Below, in pieces: positions 28,052-35,922 of a stretch of 64,000 nt of DNA (positions are counted from its first letter, which is position 1; each line of letters begins with the position of its first letter). The stretch spans positions 2,626,944 through 2,690,943 of the forward strand of contig CP141729.1 of assembly GCA_035621215.1 (NCBI GenBank). Direction: 5' to 3'. Made by a program: the position numbers and the translations under genes. Origin of the DNA: Oscillospiraceae bacterium MB08-C2-2 (GTDB taxonomy: Bacteria; Bacillota; Clostridia; Oscillospirales; Ruminococcaceae). The notes beneath the pieces were generated by a model. It had not been told where the DNA came from. It did no database searches and worked only from the letters and a program-made list of their open reading frames with translations.

Positions 28052-28639
28052 CTAATGGTAAAACCGCATAACCGATAGAACTCGGCCCAATATTTCCACT
28101 TGCTCTGCGATAATTGGCTCAAAACTGGCATTTTCCGGCTGGAGCCGGTAATACCCTTTTTCTTTAAAAAACCGCTTTACAGTGGCTTCATCCTCGATTA
28201 GTGCCACAACAAGCTCGCCGTTGCGGGCAGTGGAGGTTTTTTCCACCACCACAATGTCGCCATCCAGAATGCCGGCCTCGATCATGCTTTCTCCCTTGAT
28301 GTGCAGGGCAAATAAATCCTTGGAGCTGCCCTTGCCACGAAAAGGAATGTATTCTTCGATTTCTTCCACCGCCAAAATGGGATTGCCCGCCGTTACCGTG
28401 CCCAACAGCGGCACCCGAACCATAGCGGCACCGGGGAGACGAATGGTGCGGTTAAGCCCATCGTTTTTAAGAATATGTCCCTGCTGCTGGAGAGCAGCCA
28501 AATCGCTGTGTACGGTGGAGGTGGAGGGAATATGGAGAGCCTCGCATATTTCCCGGACTGTGGGGGAGGGGTGACCGGCCTCTTCGCATTCGGCCAGAAA
28601 ACGTAAAATCTGTTCCCGCCGCTCCTGAACCCGTTTCAT
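28052..28639 (-). CDS. lexA: LexA repressor
   Basis: 195 residues. N-terminal winged helix (ERREQILRFLAECEEAGHPS; STSTVHSDLAALQQQG), the self-cleavage site Ala-Gly (TVTAGNPIL, about residue 86), the catalytic Ser in KGESMIEAGI (about 122) and the catalytic Lys in DEATVKRFF (about 160). It is the SOS repressor, cleaved with RecA*. I did not find a clear GAAC-N4-GTTC operator just upstream. The gene is monocistronic. Confidence 0.95.
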   Translation of the reverse strand: MKRVQERREQILRFLAECEEAGHPSPTVREICEALHIPSTSTVHSDLAALQQQGHILKNDGLNRTIRLPGAAMVRVPLLGTVTAGNPILAVEEIEEYIPFRGKGSSKDLFALHIKGESMIEAGILDGDIVVVEKTSTARNGELVVALIEDEATVKRFFKEKGYYRLQPENASFEPIIAEQVEILGRVLSVMRFYH

Positions 28640-28793
28640 AGGAATCTTCCTTTCAAAAAGTGATCGGGATTTCCCCCGCTTATGAGAAAAACTGGTGTGT
28701 ATTTTGAGTGAATTTGGCGAAAAAGAACCGATTTCCTCGAAATTTTAGCTTCATAAATTATCCAATCAATCTTTAAGGTTTATTTACACGCTG

Positions 28794-28824
28794 GTAACAA
28801 CCCCGCCGAAAAAAAGAGTATAAT
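28794..28824 (+). promoter_or_regulatory. Promoter of the candidate small RNA
   Basis: A consensus TATAAT at 28819-28824. The best -35 is GTAACA (28794-28799) at 19 nt spacing, so the -35 is weak. Confidence 0.5.
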
Positions 28825-28830
28825 AAAGCC

Positions 28831-28950
28831 ATACCCTAAAGAAACGAAGCCGCAACGGTTCTTGGGTATTGATCGACCCTCCTCAAAAACACACCTCAAA
28901 CAAATTGGTAGAATGGCCGCACTCCGGTGCGGCCATTCTACTGTTTTTTT
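28831..28950 (+). ncRNA. Candidate small RNA of about 120 nt
   Basis: It lies between a TATAAT box and a very strong terminator, with no open frame. The 5' stem pairs ATACCC-(TA bulge)-AAGAA (28831-28843) with TTCTTGGGTAT (28859-28869) and encloses CCG-CAA-CGG. A single-stranded linker (28870-28907) carries CCCTCCTC (28877-28884) and a later ACCTC, both complementary to Shine-Dalgarno sequences. The 3' end is a 15-bp perfect stem (28908-28922/28927-28941) with loop TCCG and a T-run. No plus-strand gene upstream needs this terminator. Trans-acting regulation is inferred from the linker. Confidence 0.65.
28908..28950 (+). terminator. Strong terminator of the candidate small RNA
   Basis: A 15-bp perfect stem with tetraloop TCCG, followed by TGTTTTTTT. 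Confidence 0.9.
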
Positions 28951-29099
28951 AAAAAACAGCAGGGGGCTTCGCGCCTTTTGTTGAAAATAGGCTAGCTATT
29001 CTGGTTGCGATTGTGCCTGGTAAGCTGCACTTTCCCAGCGCCGACAGAGGCTATTTTCCTGTAACTTTATTTTTCTTGGCTTTATACGGTTGTTTTTTT

Positions 29100-29273
29100 C
29101 ACTTCCGCACTCATGCCGTGCGGCTGGCACATCCTTTCTCCACGATGAGAAAGGATGCAAAGAATCGCCAAGGGGGCGCTCCCCCTTGGTACCCCCCAGA
29201 TCCGAACTTGAGCTAACTATAACATTGGGGCTCGGTTCATGGTTGTATCCGTCACAATTCTCGCAAAATACTT
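29100..29273 (+). repeat. Repeat A, longest copy
   Basis: Begins CACTTCCGCACTCATGCC and contains the hairpins CATCCTTTCT/AGAAAGGATG and CCAAGGGGG/CCCCCTTGG. It continues through GTACCCCCCAGATCCGAACT to TTGTATCCGTCACAATTCTC. Copies or part copies are at 18519-18901, 55051-55143 and 59736-59846. Always intergenic. Confidence 0.75.
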
Positions 29274-29296
29274 AATTGTGTCAGCAAGCGAGGATT

Positions 29297-30313
29297 TTAA
29301 AGCCCCGAGGAGGTAAAGCCGATTTTCTTATAAACCTTTTCTATTGTGCGGTTGGCAACCGAGCAGGCGGCTAAAGCACTCTCTTTGTAGCATTGGGTGA
29401 TATAGCCCTTATCCGCCGAAAGCTCTTTGAAGCGTTCCTGAATGGGGCGCAGATGCTCGGCAACCGCTTCACCCACCGCTGTTTTAAAGTCGCCGTAGCC
29501 TTTGCCTTCAAAATCCAAAGCAATTTGCTCCATGGTTTTGCCGGTTACCAGCGAATAAATGGTCATCAGATTGTTGATGCCGTCCTTGCCCTCCCCGTAC
29601 ATAACCTGTGTATCCGAATCGGTGACTGCGCTGCGGAATTTTTTCACGATGGTTCCCGGCTCGTCCAGAATGGAGACAAAAGCCTTGGGGTTGGCATCCG
29701 ACTTGGACATTTTTTGAGTGGGGTTAGCCAGCGACATAATCTTGGAGCCTTCCTTGGGGATATAAGGCTCAGGAACGGTAAAGGTGTTGCCATAAATACC
29801 GTTGAAACGTTCGGCAATGTTGCGGGAAAGCTCCAGATGCTGCTTCTGGTCGGCACCCACCGGCACCAGATCAGCCTGATAAAGCAAAATATCCGCAGCT
29901 TGCAGCACCGGATAGGTGAAAAGCCCGGCGTTGATGTTTTCGGGGTGGCTGGCGGATTTATCCTTAAATTGGGTCATACGGCCCAGCTCACCATAGGGGG
30001 TAAAGCAGCCCAGCACCCAGTTCAGCTCGGCGTGGGCGGAGACATGGCTCTGCACAAACAGGATGCTTTTCTGGGGGTCAATGCCGCAGGCCATCAGCAG
30101 GGCATAAGCCCGCAGAACGTTTTCACGCAGCACCTTAGGGTCCTGCCGGATGGTGATGGAATGCATATCCACCACACTATAAATGCAGCGGTAATCCTCT
30201 TGCAAGGCTACCCAGTTTTTAATGGCACCCATATAATTCCCCAGAGTCATGACTCCGGTGGGCTGAATACCGGAAAAGATAACCGGCTTTTTAACAGATG
30301 GAGACTGCTCCAT
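29297..30313 (-). CDS. trpS: Tryptophanyl-tRNA synthetase
   Basis: 338 residues; the ATG at 30313 follows AGGAGTGATTTTGTT. Class I signature PTGVMTLGNYMGA (HIGH region, about 18-30) and KMSKSDANPKAF (about 202-213). It charges tRNA-Trp in the cytoplasm. It lies 19 nt after the aminotransferase gene and may be co-transcribed with it. No T-box leader is visible in front of it. Confidence 0.97.
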   Translation of the reverse strand: MEQSPSVKKPVIFSGIQPTGVMTLGNYMGAIKNWVALQEDYRCIYSVVDMHSITIRQDPKVLRENVLRAYALLMACGIDPQKSILFVQSHVSAHAELNWVLGCFTPYGELGRMTQFKDKSASHPENINAGLFTYPVLQAADILLYQADLVPVGADQKQHLELSRNIAERFNGIYGNTFTVPEPYIPKEGSKIMSLANPTQKMSKSDANPKAFVSILDEPGTIVKKFRSAVTDSDTQVMYGEGKDGINNLMTIYSLVTGKTMEQIALDFEGKGYGDFKTAVGEAVAEHLRPIQERFKELSADKGYITQCYKESALAACSVANRTIEKVYKKIGFTSSGL

Positions 30314-30332
30314 AACAAAATCACTCCTGCTT

Positions 30333-31520
30333 TTACTTTTTCAGTGCCTGCGTAAGCCTTCCGATGCCTTCAACAATCTGTTCATCGGTGGGGGTGGAAA
30401 AATTCAGCCGGAAGGAAGAGGTGGGTGTATTCATCTGGGCACAGAAGGTGGAACCGGGCACCACGCACACCTTATGATCCCGAACCAAACAGGTGGCCAG
30501 TTCATCGGTGTTTTCCATGCCGGGCATGGTGGCCCAAATGAACAAGCCGCCCTGAGGTCGTGTAAGCTCCAGCATGTTTCCGAGAGAGCGATCCAGCTCC
30601 GAAAGCATCAGGGAGCATTTGCGGGCATAGACGGTGCGCAGATTAGCCAGATGGCTTTCCATATCACATTGAGTAATAAAGTAGTAGGCCAGCATTTGAG
30701 AAAGCATGCTGGAGTGGACATCGGTGCACTGCTTGGCCACCACCAGCCTGCCCATAAGTCCTTGAGGAGCACAGGCAATACCCACCCGGATACCGGGCGA
30801 AAGAATCTTGGAGAAGGTGCCGGCGTAGATCACTCGGCCATCGGTATCCATAGATTTAATGGTAGGCAGAGGCTCCCCTGCAAAACGCAGATCACCATAG
30901 GGGTTATCCTCTAAAATAATGGTGTTGTATTTTTGGGCAAGGGCATAGCAGGCCTTGCGTTTCTCAAGGCTCATGGTGATGCCCGTTGGGTTTTGAAAGT
31001 TGGGAATCAGATAGATAAAGCGAGTATTCGGGTTGGCCTTTAAAGCATCTTCCAGCTTTTCGATGGAGATACCATCGGATTCCACATCCACTCCCACCAA
31101 ACGGGTGTTGTAAGAGCGGAAGGCGTTGAGGGCCCCGATGAAGGAAGGATTCTCGCAGATAACGGCATCCCCTTCGTTGCACAGCACCTTGCAGGTCAGG
31201 TCTATGGTCTGCTGGGCGCCCGAAACAATAAACAGATCATCGATTGAAGGATCAAAGGATTGATACCGCTCAGCCAAGAACTTTTTCATATAATCGCGCA
31301 AAGGTATATACCCTTCGCTTAGGCCATATTGCAGAGCCAGATAAGGGTTATCTTCCAGCAGCTCCCGGGTCAGACGTTTGATTTCTTCCACAGGCAGTGC
31401 CTCAGAGGAGGGGCTGCCCGCAGCCAGTGAAATCACCGCGGGATCGGCGGCGTATTTGAACATTTCCCGGATAGCCGAAGGCTTCAGCCCAGCCATCTTT
31501 TCTGAAATTGTATATTCCAT
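30333..31520 (-). CDS. PLP-dependent class I/II aminotransferase (2-aminoadipate aminotransferase-like)
   Basis: 395 residues from the ATG at 31520, seven bases after GGAG; a GTG one codon earlier is closer than ideal. It contains VISLAAGSPSSEALP, IPNFQNPTGITMSLEKR, the NPYGDLRF loop, the PLP lysine in GTFSKILSPGIRVG (about residue 236) and the C-terminal SFRLNFST. This is the subgroup that includes LysN and the catalytic part of MocR regulators, but no GntR domain is present. Substrate not determinable; broad amino acid or 2-oxo acid transamination is likely. Confidence 0.9.
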   Translation of the reverse strand: MEYTISEKMAGLKPSAIREMFKYAADPAVISLAAGSPSSEALPVEEIKRLTRELLEDNPYLALQYGLSEGYIPLRDYMKKFLAERYQSFDPSIDDLFIVSGAQQTIDLTCKVLCNEGDAVICENPSFIGALNAFRSYNTRLVGVDVESDGISIEKLEDALKANPNTRFIYLIPNFQNPTGITMSLEKRKACYALAQKYNTIILEDNPYGDLRFAGEPLPTIKSMDTDGRVIYAGTFSKILSPGIRVGIACAPQGLMGRLVVAKQCTDVHSSMLSQMLAYYFITQCDMESHLANLRTVYARKCSLMLSELDRSLGNMLELTRPQGGLFIWATMPGMENTDELATCLVRDHKVCVVPGSTFCAQMNTPTSSFRLNFSTPTDEQIVEGIGRLTQALKK

Positions 31521-31713
31521 CACAAGGCTCCTTTTTCCGGTCAGGCCGTTTTGCGTCAGCTCTGATTTTTATTTATATAGTATAGCACAGCTTGCCGGGG
31601 ATTCCAATACTTTACAGGAACAAACATTCAACACAAAAGCCGATACCTCCCAGAATTCTGAGAGATACCGGCAGGCAAATGCGCAGCAAGAGAAGAGGAC
31701 AGTGCTCTAGGGG

Positions 31714-33072
31714 TTACATGGCCAGAACGCCGCTTTCGGTTTCCATCAGCACAAGAATCTGCTCCTCGGCTCCGGTCTGGACATTGACATAAACCAGAAT
31801 GTTGCCGCCCTCGGCGTTTTTGGTCTTGAATTCATAGGTTAGCACTTCGTTTTTTCCACCAGTAGGAATCAGGGCAAGGCCGGTGCTCTGCACCTCTAAA
31901 AGCGGGCTGATGGATTTGGAGGCTTCCTCCACAGTCAGGGTAGGCTCCGGCAGCTCACGCTGGGTGTGGTTGTTCACAAAGCCTCGGGCATCATAGAATA
32001 CAATCTGGCCGTTATCCATGGCCACGCCTACCTTAATCAGATCGGTGTAGCAGAGAACATCCCCATCTTTATAAGCAAAGTTAATGGTGCATATTCCCCC
32101 AGAAATTTCATAGTAGGTTTCCTCCATGTTTTCCAGATTGTGTCCACGGAGGAACTCGAGAGCCTTTTGCCGGGCAGTATCATGGGTTAAGGTGTTATCA
32201 CCAATTTCACGGGAGGATACGATATAGGTTACAAAGCCGCCTGCCTTGGTAACAGCCGCATAATATTCCTTGCCGCCAAAGGTATAGGAGGGCATCCTTG
32301 ATTTTTCCTCGCTGGACTGGGTGAAAAGGGCGGCATCGATTTTGGCGTAGGCGGCAGCCTTATCCCGGGCCTCATCCTGACTGATTTCATTCATTCCCTT
32401 TGTCATCTGGGGGTCCTTTTCCAGAATGTTATCCGAGAAGGGGCCGTCGTAAATCAGGGTGGGGTAGCCGGTCATACCGTCCTCCACTGCCTTGAAGCCA
32501 ACAGAGGTGCCTTCCTCCAAGGTGCTTTCGGGCAGCTCCAGAGCCTTTTCCAGCACATAGCCATCCAGCAGCTCCTGTACCGAAATCTGCCCCGAGCGCA
32601 GCAGCGCTTCCATATAGGAAACCTGCTCGTTGAGTATTTTGGCGTGCTCCAGCAGGGCCTTGTAGCTGGCCCGCTCCTCATCGGAGATTTGCTGCTGTTG
32701 GCCGGCCTTTTTGGCTAGAAACATGGAGTAATCCCCCACCTGCGAAAGAAAGCGGTAGGTGTTTTCCATTTGGAATTCCCCGGCAGGCAAAGAGGCAAAC
32801 GCCGCCTTGGCTGTGCCGGAGTTTTTGAGAATTTTGGCCGAGAGAGCGGAGATTTGAGCCGGCGTGCCCGCATAGCTGGTTTTTTCCAGATCGGTGATGA
32901 TGCTGTTAAGCTGGCTTGAAAGCTCCTGCAAGGAACGGGTATAGCTTTGCTCCACCTGCCGCTGGTAACGGTCAACACGGATATATTGGTTGATCAGCCC
33001 CCCGAACAGGGCGAGCACGAGAGCGCAGGTGAACGAAACAGTGCGGACAAGCTGGCGCTTTGTAAAGGACAT
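31714..33072 (-). CDS. ypeB: Germination protein YpeB-like
   Basis: 452 residues from the ATG at 33072 (GGAGGAAACTGCC upstream); the frame to 33264 crosses a promoter-rich gap. An N-terminal membrane helix (about 10-27), a helical region (QVEQSYTRSLQELSSQLNS) and C-terminal PepSY-like repeats (KALEFLRGHNLENMEETYYEI; GICTINFAYKDGDVLCY) match YpeB in length and order. In bacilli YpeB is required for the spore cortex hydrolase SleB; sleB is not adjacent here. It implies the host forms endospores. Confidence 0.88.
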   Translation of the reverse strand: MSFTKRQLVRTVSFTCALVLALFGGLINQYIRVDRYQRQVEQSYTRSLQELSSQLNSIITDLEKTSYAGTPAQISALSAKILKNSGTAKAAFASLPAGEFQMENTYRFLSQVGDYSMFLAKKAGQQQQISDEERASYKALLEHAKILNEQVSYMEALLRSGQISVQELLDGYVLEKALELPESTLEEGTSVGFKAVEDGMTGYPTLIYDGPFSDNILEKDPQMTKGMNEISQDEARDKAAAYAKIDAALFTQSSEEKSRMPSYTFGGKEYYAAVTKAGGFVTYIVSSREIGDNTLTHDTARQKALEFLRGHNLENMEETYYEISGGICTINFAYKDGDVLCYTDLIKVGVAMDNGQIVFYDARGFVNNHTQRELPEPTLTVEEASKSISPLLEVQSTGLALIPTGGKNEVLTYEFKTKNAEGGNILVYVNVQTGAEEQILVLMETESGVLAM

Positions 33073-33183
33073 AAAGGCAGTTTCCTCCTTTTTGGGATGG
33101 TGTTGCTTTCTATCCATTAGGTTTGCCCGGAGATGCCAATATATGTGCCAGAGTATGGCAATTTTTTGAGCCTGTATTTTTCG

Positions 33184-33212
33184 TTGAATATAAAGCGGCA
33201 AAGGTGTATAAT
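33184..33212 (+). promoter_or_regulatory. Sigma-A promoter for the desulfurase-thiI operon
   Basis: TTGAAT (33184-33189), 17 nt, TATAAT (33207-33212). The transcript would have a structured leader of about 260 nt. Confidence 0.75.
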
Positions 33213-33286
33213 ATGGAGCATAATGCAACCTTCCCGCACAAAAGGGCAAACGAAAAGAAGGCATGTCTTTTTATCCGTAGTTTTTC

Positions 33287-33409
33287 CGAAGTCGAATTGA
33301 TTTCGACGCAGGAATTCCGCTTTTGCGCCGTGGCGGCGCAATCCGGGGGGAATATGGGGGGTATTGGATACCCCCCATAGAGGGTGTAGACAAAAGTCTA
33401 CACCCTCTA
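33287..33409 (+). repeat. Array of four consecutive hairpins in the desulfurase leader
   Basis: In order: GTCGAA/TTCGAC (about 33290-33306); TTGCGCCG-TGG-CGGCGCAA (33323-33341); an 11-bp stem ATGGGGGGTAT with loop TGG (33354-33378); and a 14-bp stem TAGAGGGTGTAGAC with loop AAAA (33378-33409). The last three are perfect. There is no T-run, so these are not simple terminators. The first part resembles 48165-48220. Confidence 0.7.
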
Positions 33410-33478
33410 GCATAATGGCATGGTGCCGCCACTGAGATGCACAGTCAAAAAAACGTTTTAAACAGGAGGAACAGGCCC

Positions 33479-34621
33479 TTGGCAGAGATTTATCTGGATA
33501 ATTGCGCCACCACCCGGGTGGATGAAAGGGTGGCGCAGCTGATGCTGGACTGCATGACCCGGTGCTATGGGAACCCTTCCTCCCTGCATCCCTTGGGAAC
33601 ACAGGCCGCCCTTGCGCTGGAAAAGGCCGGGCAGCAGGTGGCAAAGGCACTTGGCTGCAGGGAGGATGAGGTGCTTTTCACTTCCGGCGGAACCGAGGCC
33701 AACAATCTGGCTCTGCTGGGGGCGGCCGAGGCTATGAAACGCCGGGGCAACAAAATTGTGGCCACTGCTTGGGAGCACTCCTCCATTCTGGAGCCCCTGC
33801 GGCAGCTGGAGCAGGCAGGCTTTGCGGTTACCCTGATTTCCCCTGAGCCGGATGGGCATATCAGCCCACAGAAGCTGGCGGAAGCGGTGAATGAGCAGAC
33901 CATTTTGCTCAGCTGCATGCTGGTCAACAGTGAGGTGGGGGCCGTTGCTCCCATTGCTGAAATTGCCCGGCTGGCCAAAGCGAAAAATCCCCGGCTGCTG
34001 GTGCACTGCGATGGGGTGCAGGGCTTTGGTAAGCTGCCCTTTAACGTGACCAAGTGGGGTGTGGATTTGGTCACGGTCAGTGGCCACAAGATTCACGGGC
34101 CCAAAGGGGTGGGTGCTCTGTATATCCGCAAGGGGGTTCGGGTTCTGCCCCGGGTCTTCGGCGGCAGCCAGCAGAAAAAGCTGCGGCCCGGCACCGAGAA
34201 CATGCCCGGCATCTGCGGCATGGGCCTTGCGGCGGAGCTGGCCTGCGCAAATTTGGAGGAAAGCTTCTGCCATGTTACCGCTTTGAAGGAAAGCTTTTTG
34301 GAAAACCTAAAAAAAATCCCGGGACTTTGCAGTAATTCACCCATTGATGCGACACCTTATATTGTGAACATATCGGTGCCCGGCTACCGGTCGGAAACCC
34401 TGCTCCACTTTCTGGGGGCAAGGGGGATTTGTGTCTCCAGCGGCTCGGCCTGCTCCAAGGGAGCCAAAAGCCATGTGCTGGTGAGTATGGGCCTGCCGGA
34501 TGCGGTGATTGACAACGCTTTGCGGGTCAGCCTGTGCGCCCATACCACAGAGGAAGAACTAAATGCCTTTGTTTCCGGTTTAGGGGAGGCTGTGGAAAGC
34601 CTTGCCGGCATTAAAAAATAG
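33479..34621 (+). CDS. Cysteine desulfurase (NifS/IscS-like)
   Basis: 380 residues from the TTG at 33479, nine bases after CAGGAGG, giving LAEIYLDNCATTRVDE. His of TAWEHSSIL (about 101), the PLP lysine in TVSGHKIHGPKG (about 203) and the catalytic Cys in SSGSACSKG (about 324) are present. It supplies sulfane sulfur. The adjacent thiI suggests delivery to ThiI for 4-thiouridine in tRNA, the known NifZ-type arrangement in bacilli; a general Fe-S role is also possible. Confidence 0.93.
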   Translation: MAEIYLDNCATTRVDERVAQLMLDCMTRCYGNPSSLHPLGTQAALALEKAGQQVAKALGCREDEVLFTSGGTEANNLALLGAAEAMKRRGNKIVATAWEHSSILEPLRQLEQAGFAVTLISPEPDGHISPQKLAEAVNEQTILLSCMLVNSEVGAVAPIAEIARLAKAKNPRLLVHCDGVQGFGKLPFNVTKWGVDLVTVSGHKIHGPKGVGALYIRKGVRVLPRVFGGSQQKKLRPGTENMPGICGMGLAAELACANLEESFCHVTALKESFLENLKKIPGLCSNSPIDATPYIVNISVPGYRSETLLHFLGARGICVSSGSACSKGAKSHVLVSMGLPDAVIDNALRVSLCAHTTEEELNAFVSGLGEAVESLAGIKK

Positions 34622-34646
34622 AACCAAGGAAAGGATCAGCACTCCC

Positions 34647-35822
34647 ATGAAGGAACTGATTTTACTTAAAAGCGGCGAGATCGCTCTCAAGGGCCTCAAC
34701 CGGGCCAGCTTTGAGGATATGCTCATTAAAAACGCCAAATACAGTCTTTCCGATTTGGGAAGATTTAAATTCTATAAAGCCCAATCCGCTCTTTATTGCG
34801 AACCTACCGAGGAAGGGCAGGATTTGGACGAGGTTATGGTTCGCCTTTCCCGGGTATTCGGCTTTGCTGGGCTTTCCCGGGCGCTGATTGTGGAAAAGGA
34901 TTTTGACGCTATCCGGGCGGCGGCACCTAACTATCTGCGGGAAACCCTTATGGCCGCCCGCACTTTTAAGGTGCAGGCCAAGCGTTCGGATAAAAAGTTT
35001 CCGTTCAATTCCCCCCATATCTGCCGGGAGCTGGGCGGCGATCTGCTGGAGCACTTCCCCCACCTGAAGGTGGATGTGGAAAACCCGCAGGTGACCGTGA
35101 CTGTGGAGGTGCGGGATTTTGCCGCTTACATCCACACCGATCAGCAGCCGGGTGCAGGCGGTATACCCGTAGGCTCTGGCGGGCGGGCGGCACTGCTGGT
35201 TTCCGGCGGGATTGACAGCCCTGTGGCCGGCTATATGATGGCCAAGCGGGGGCTGAAAATCATTGGCGTCCATTTCGCAAGCCCGCCTTATACCAGCGAC
35301 CGGGCCTTGCTTAAAGTGGAAAAGCTTTGTGAAATCACCAGCGACTATCTGGGCCGGGTTCGCCTGCATGTGGTTCCCTTCACCCGGATTCAAGAGGAAA
35401 TCAAGGATAAATGCCCCGAGGATTATTTCACGCTGGTCATGCGCCGGTATATGATGAAAATCGCCACCATCATTGCACAATCGGAGGATTGTGGGGCTCT
35501 TGTCACCGGCGAAAGCTTGGGGCAGGTTGCCAGCCAGACCGTTCAGGCGCTGGCCTGCACCGATGAATCGGCCGGATTGCCGGTTCTGCGCCCGGTGATC
35601 GGTATGGATAAGGAAGAAATTATCCGCATTGCCCGGCATATTGATACCTTTGAAACCTCGATTCTGCCCTATGAAGATTGCTGCACCGTGTTCACCCCCC
35701 GTCATCCCCGCACCAAGCCCAAGCTGGCCGATCTGCTGGCTGTGGAGCAAAAGCTGGATGAAGAAGCCCTGATCCGGGAGGCTGTGGAAGGCACTGTGCT
35801 CAAAACCCTTTACCGCAAGTAA
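34647..35822 (+). CDS. thiI: tRNA 4-thiouridine synthase ThiI
   Basis: 391 residues from the ATG at 34647; the longer frame from 34602 overlaps the desulfurase gene. Ferredoxin-like and THUMP domains (about 1-170), then the PP-loop motif SGGIDSPVAGYMMAKRG (about 185-202). It ends after the AANH domain and lacks the C-terminal rhodanese domain of the enterobacterial protein, as is normal in Firmicutes. It would accept sulfur from the desulfurase just upstream (25 nt gap). Confidence 0.95.
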   Translation: MKELILLKSGEIALKGLNRASFEDMLIKNAKYSLSDLGRFKFYKAQSALYCEPTEEGQDLDEVMVRLSRVFGFAGLSRALIVEKDFDAIRAAAPNYLRETLMAARTFKVQAKRSDKKFPFNSPHICRELGGDLLEHFPHLKVDVENPQVTVTVEVRDFAAYIHTDQQPGAGGIPVGSGGRAALLVSGGIDSPVAGYMMAKRGLKIIGVHFASPPYTSDRALLKVEKLCEITSDYLGRVRLHVVPFTRIQEEIKDKCPEDYFTLVMRRYMMKIATIIAQSEDCGALVTGESLGQVASQTVQALACTDESAGLPVLRPVIGMDKEEIIRIARHIDTFETSILPYEDCCTVFTPRHPRTKPKLADLLAVEQKLDEEALIREAVEGTVLKTLYRK

Positions 35823-35922
35823 GTCTTTTCCTTCTCTTGATCGAAAAGGCTGCTCCAATAAATGGCCGCTTTTAAAAGGGCGGCACGCATTGCCCAATAT
35901 GTATGTAGGAGGTACCCTAGGA

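Larger units (their letters stand above)
28640..29296. other. Gap between lexA and trpS
   Basis: 657 nt without a protein gene. In order it holds AT-rich sequence, the plus-strand small RNA candidate with promoter and terminator (28794-28950), and repeat A (29100-29273). Confidence 0.6.

Noticed and set aside
28640..28800. LexA operator upstream of lexA
   Set aside because: I looked for GAAC-N4-GTTC-like boxes and found only a lone GAAC near 28727; not enough to call.
33073..33264. N-terminal extension of YpeB
   Set aside because: The extra 64 codons cross the divergent promoter region, lack a ribosome site, and would hide the normal membrane anchor of the family.
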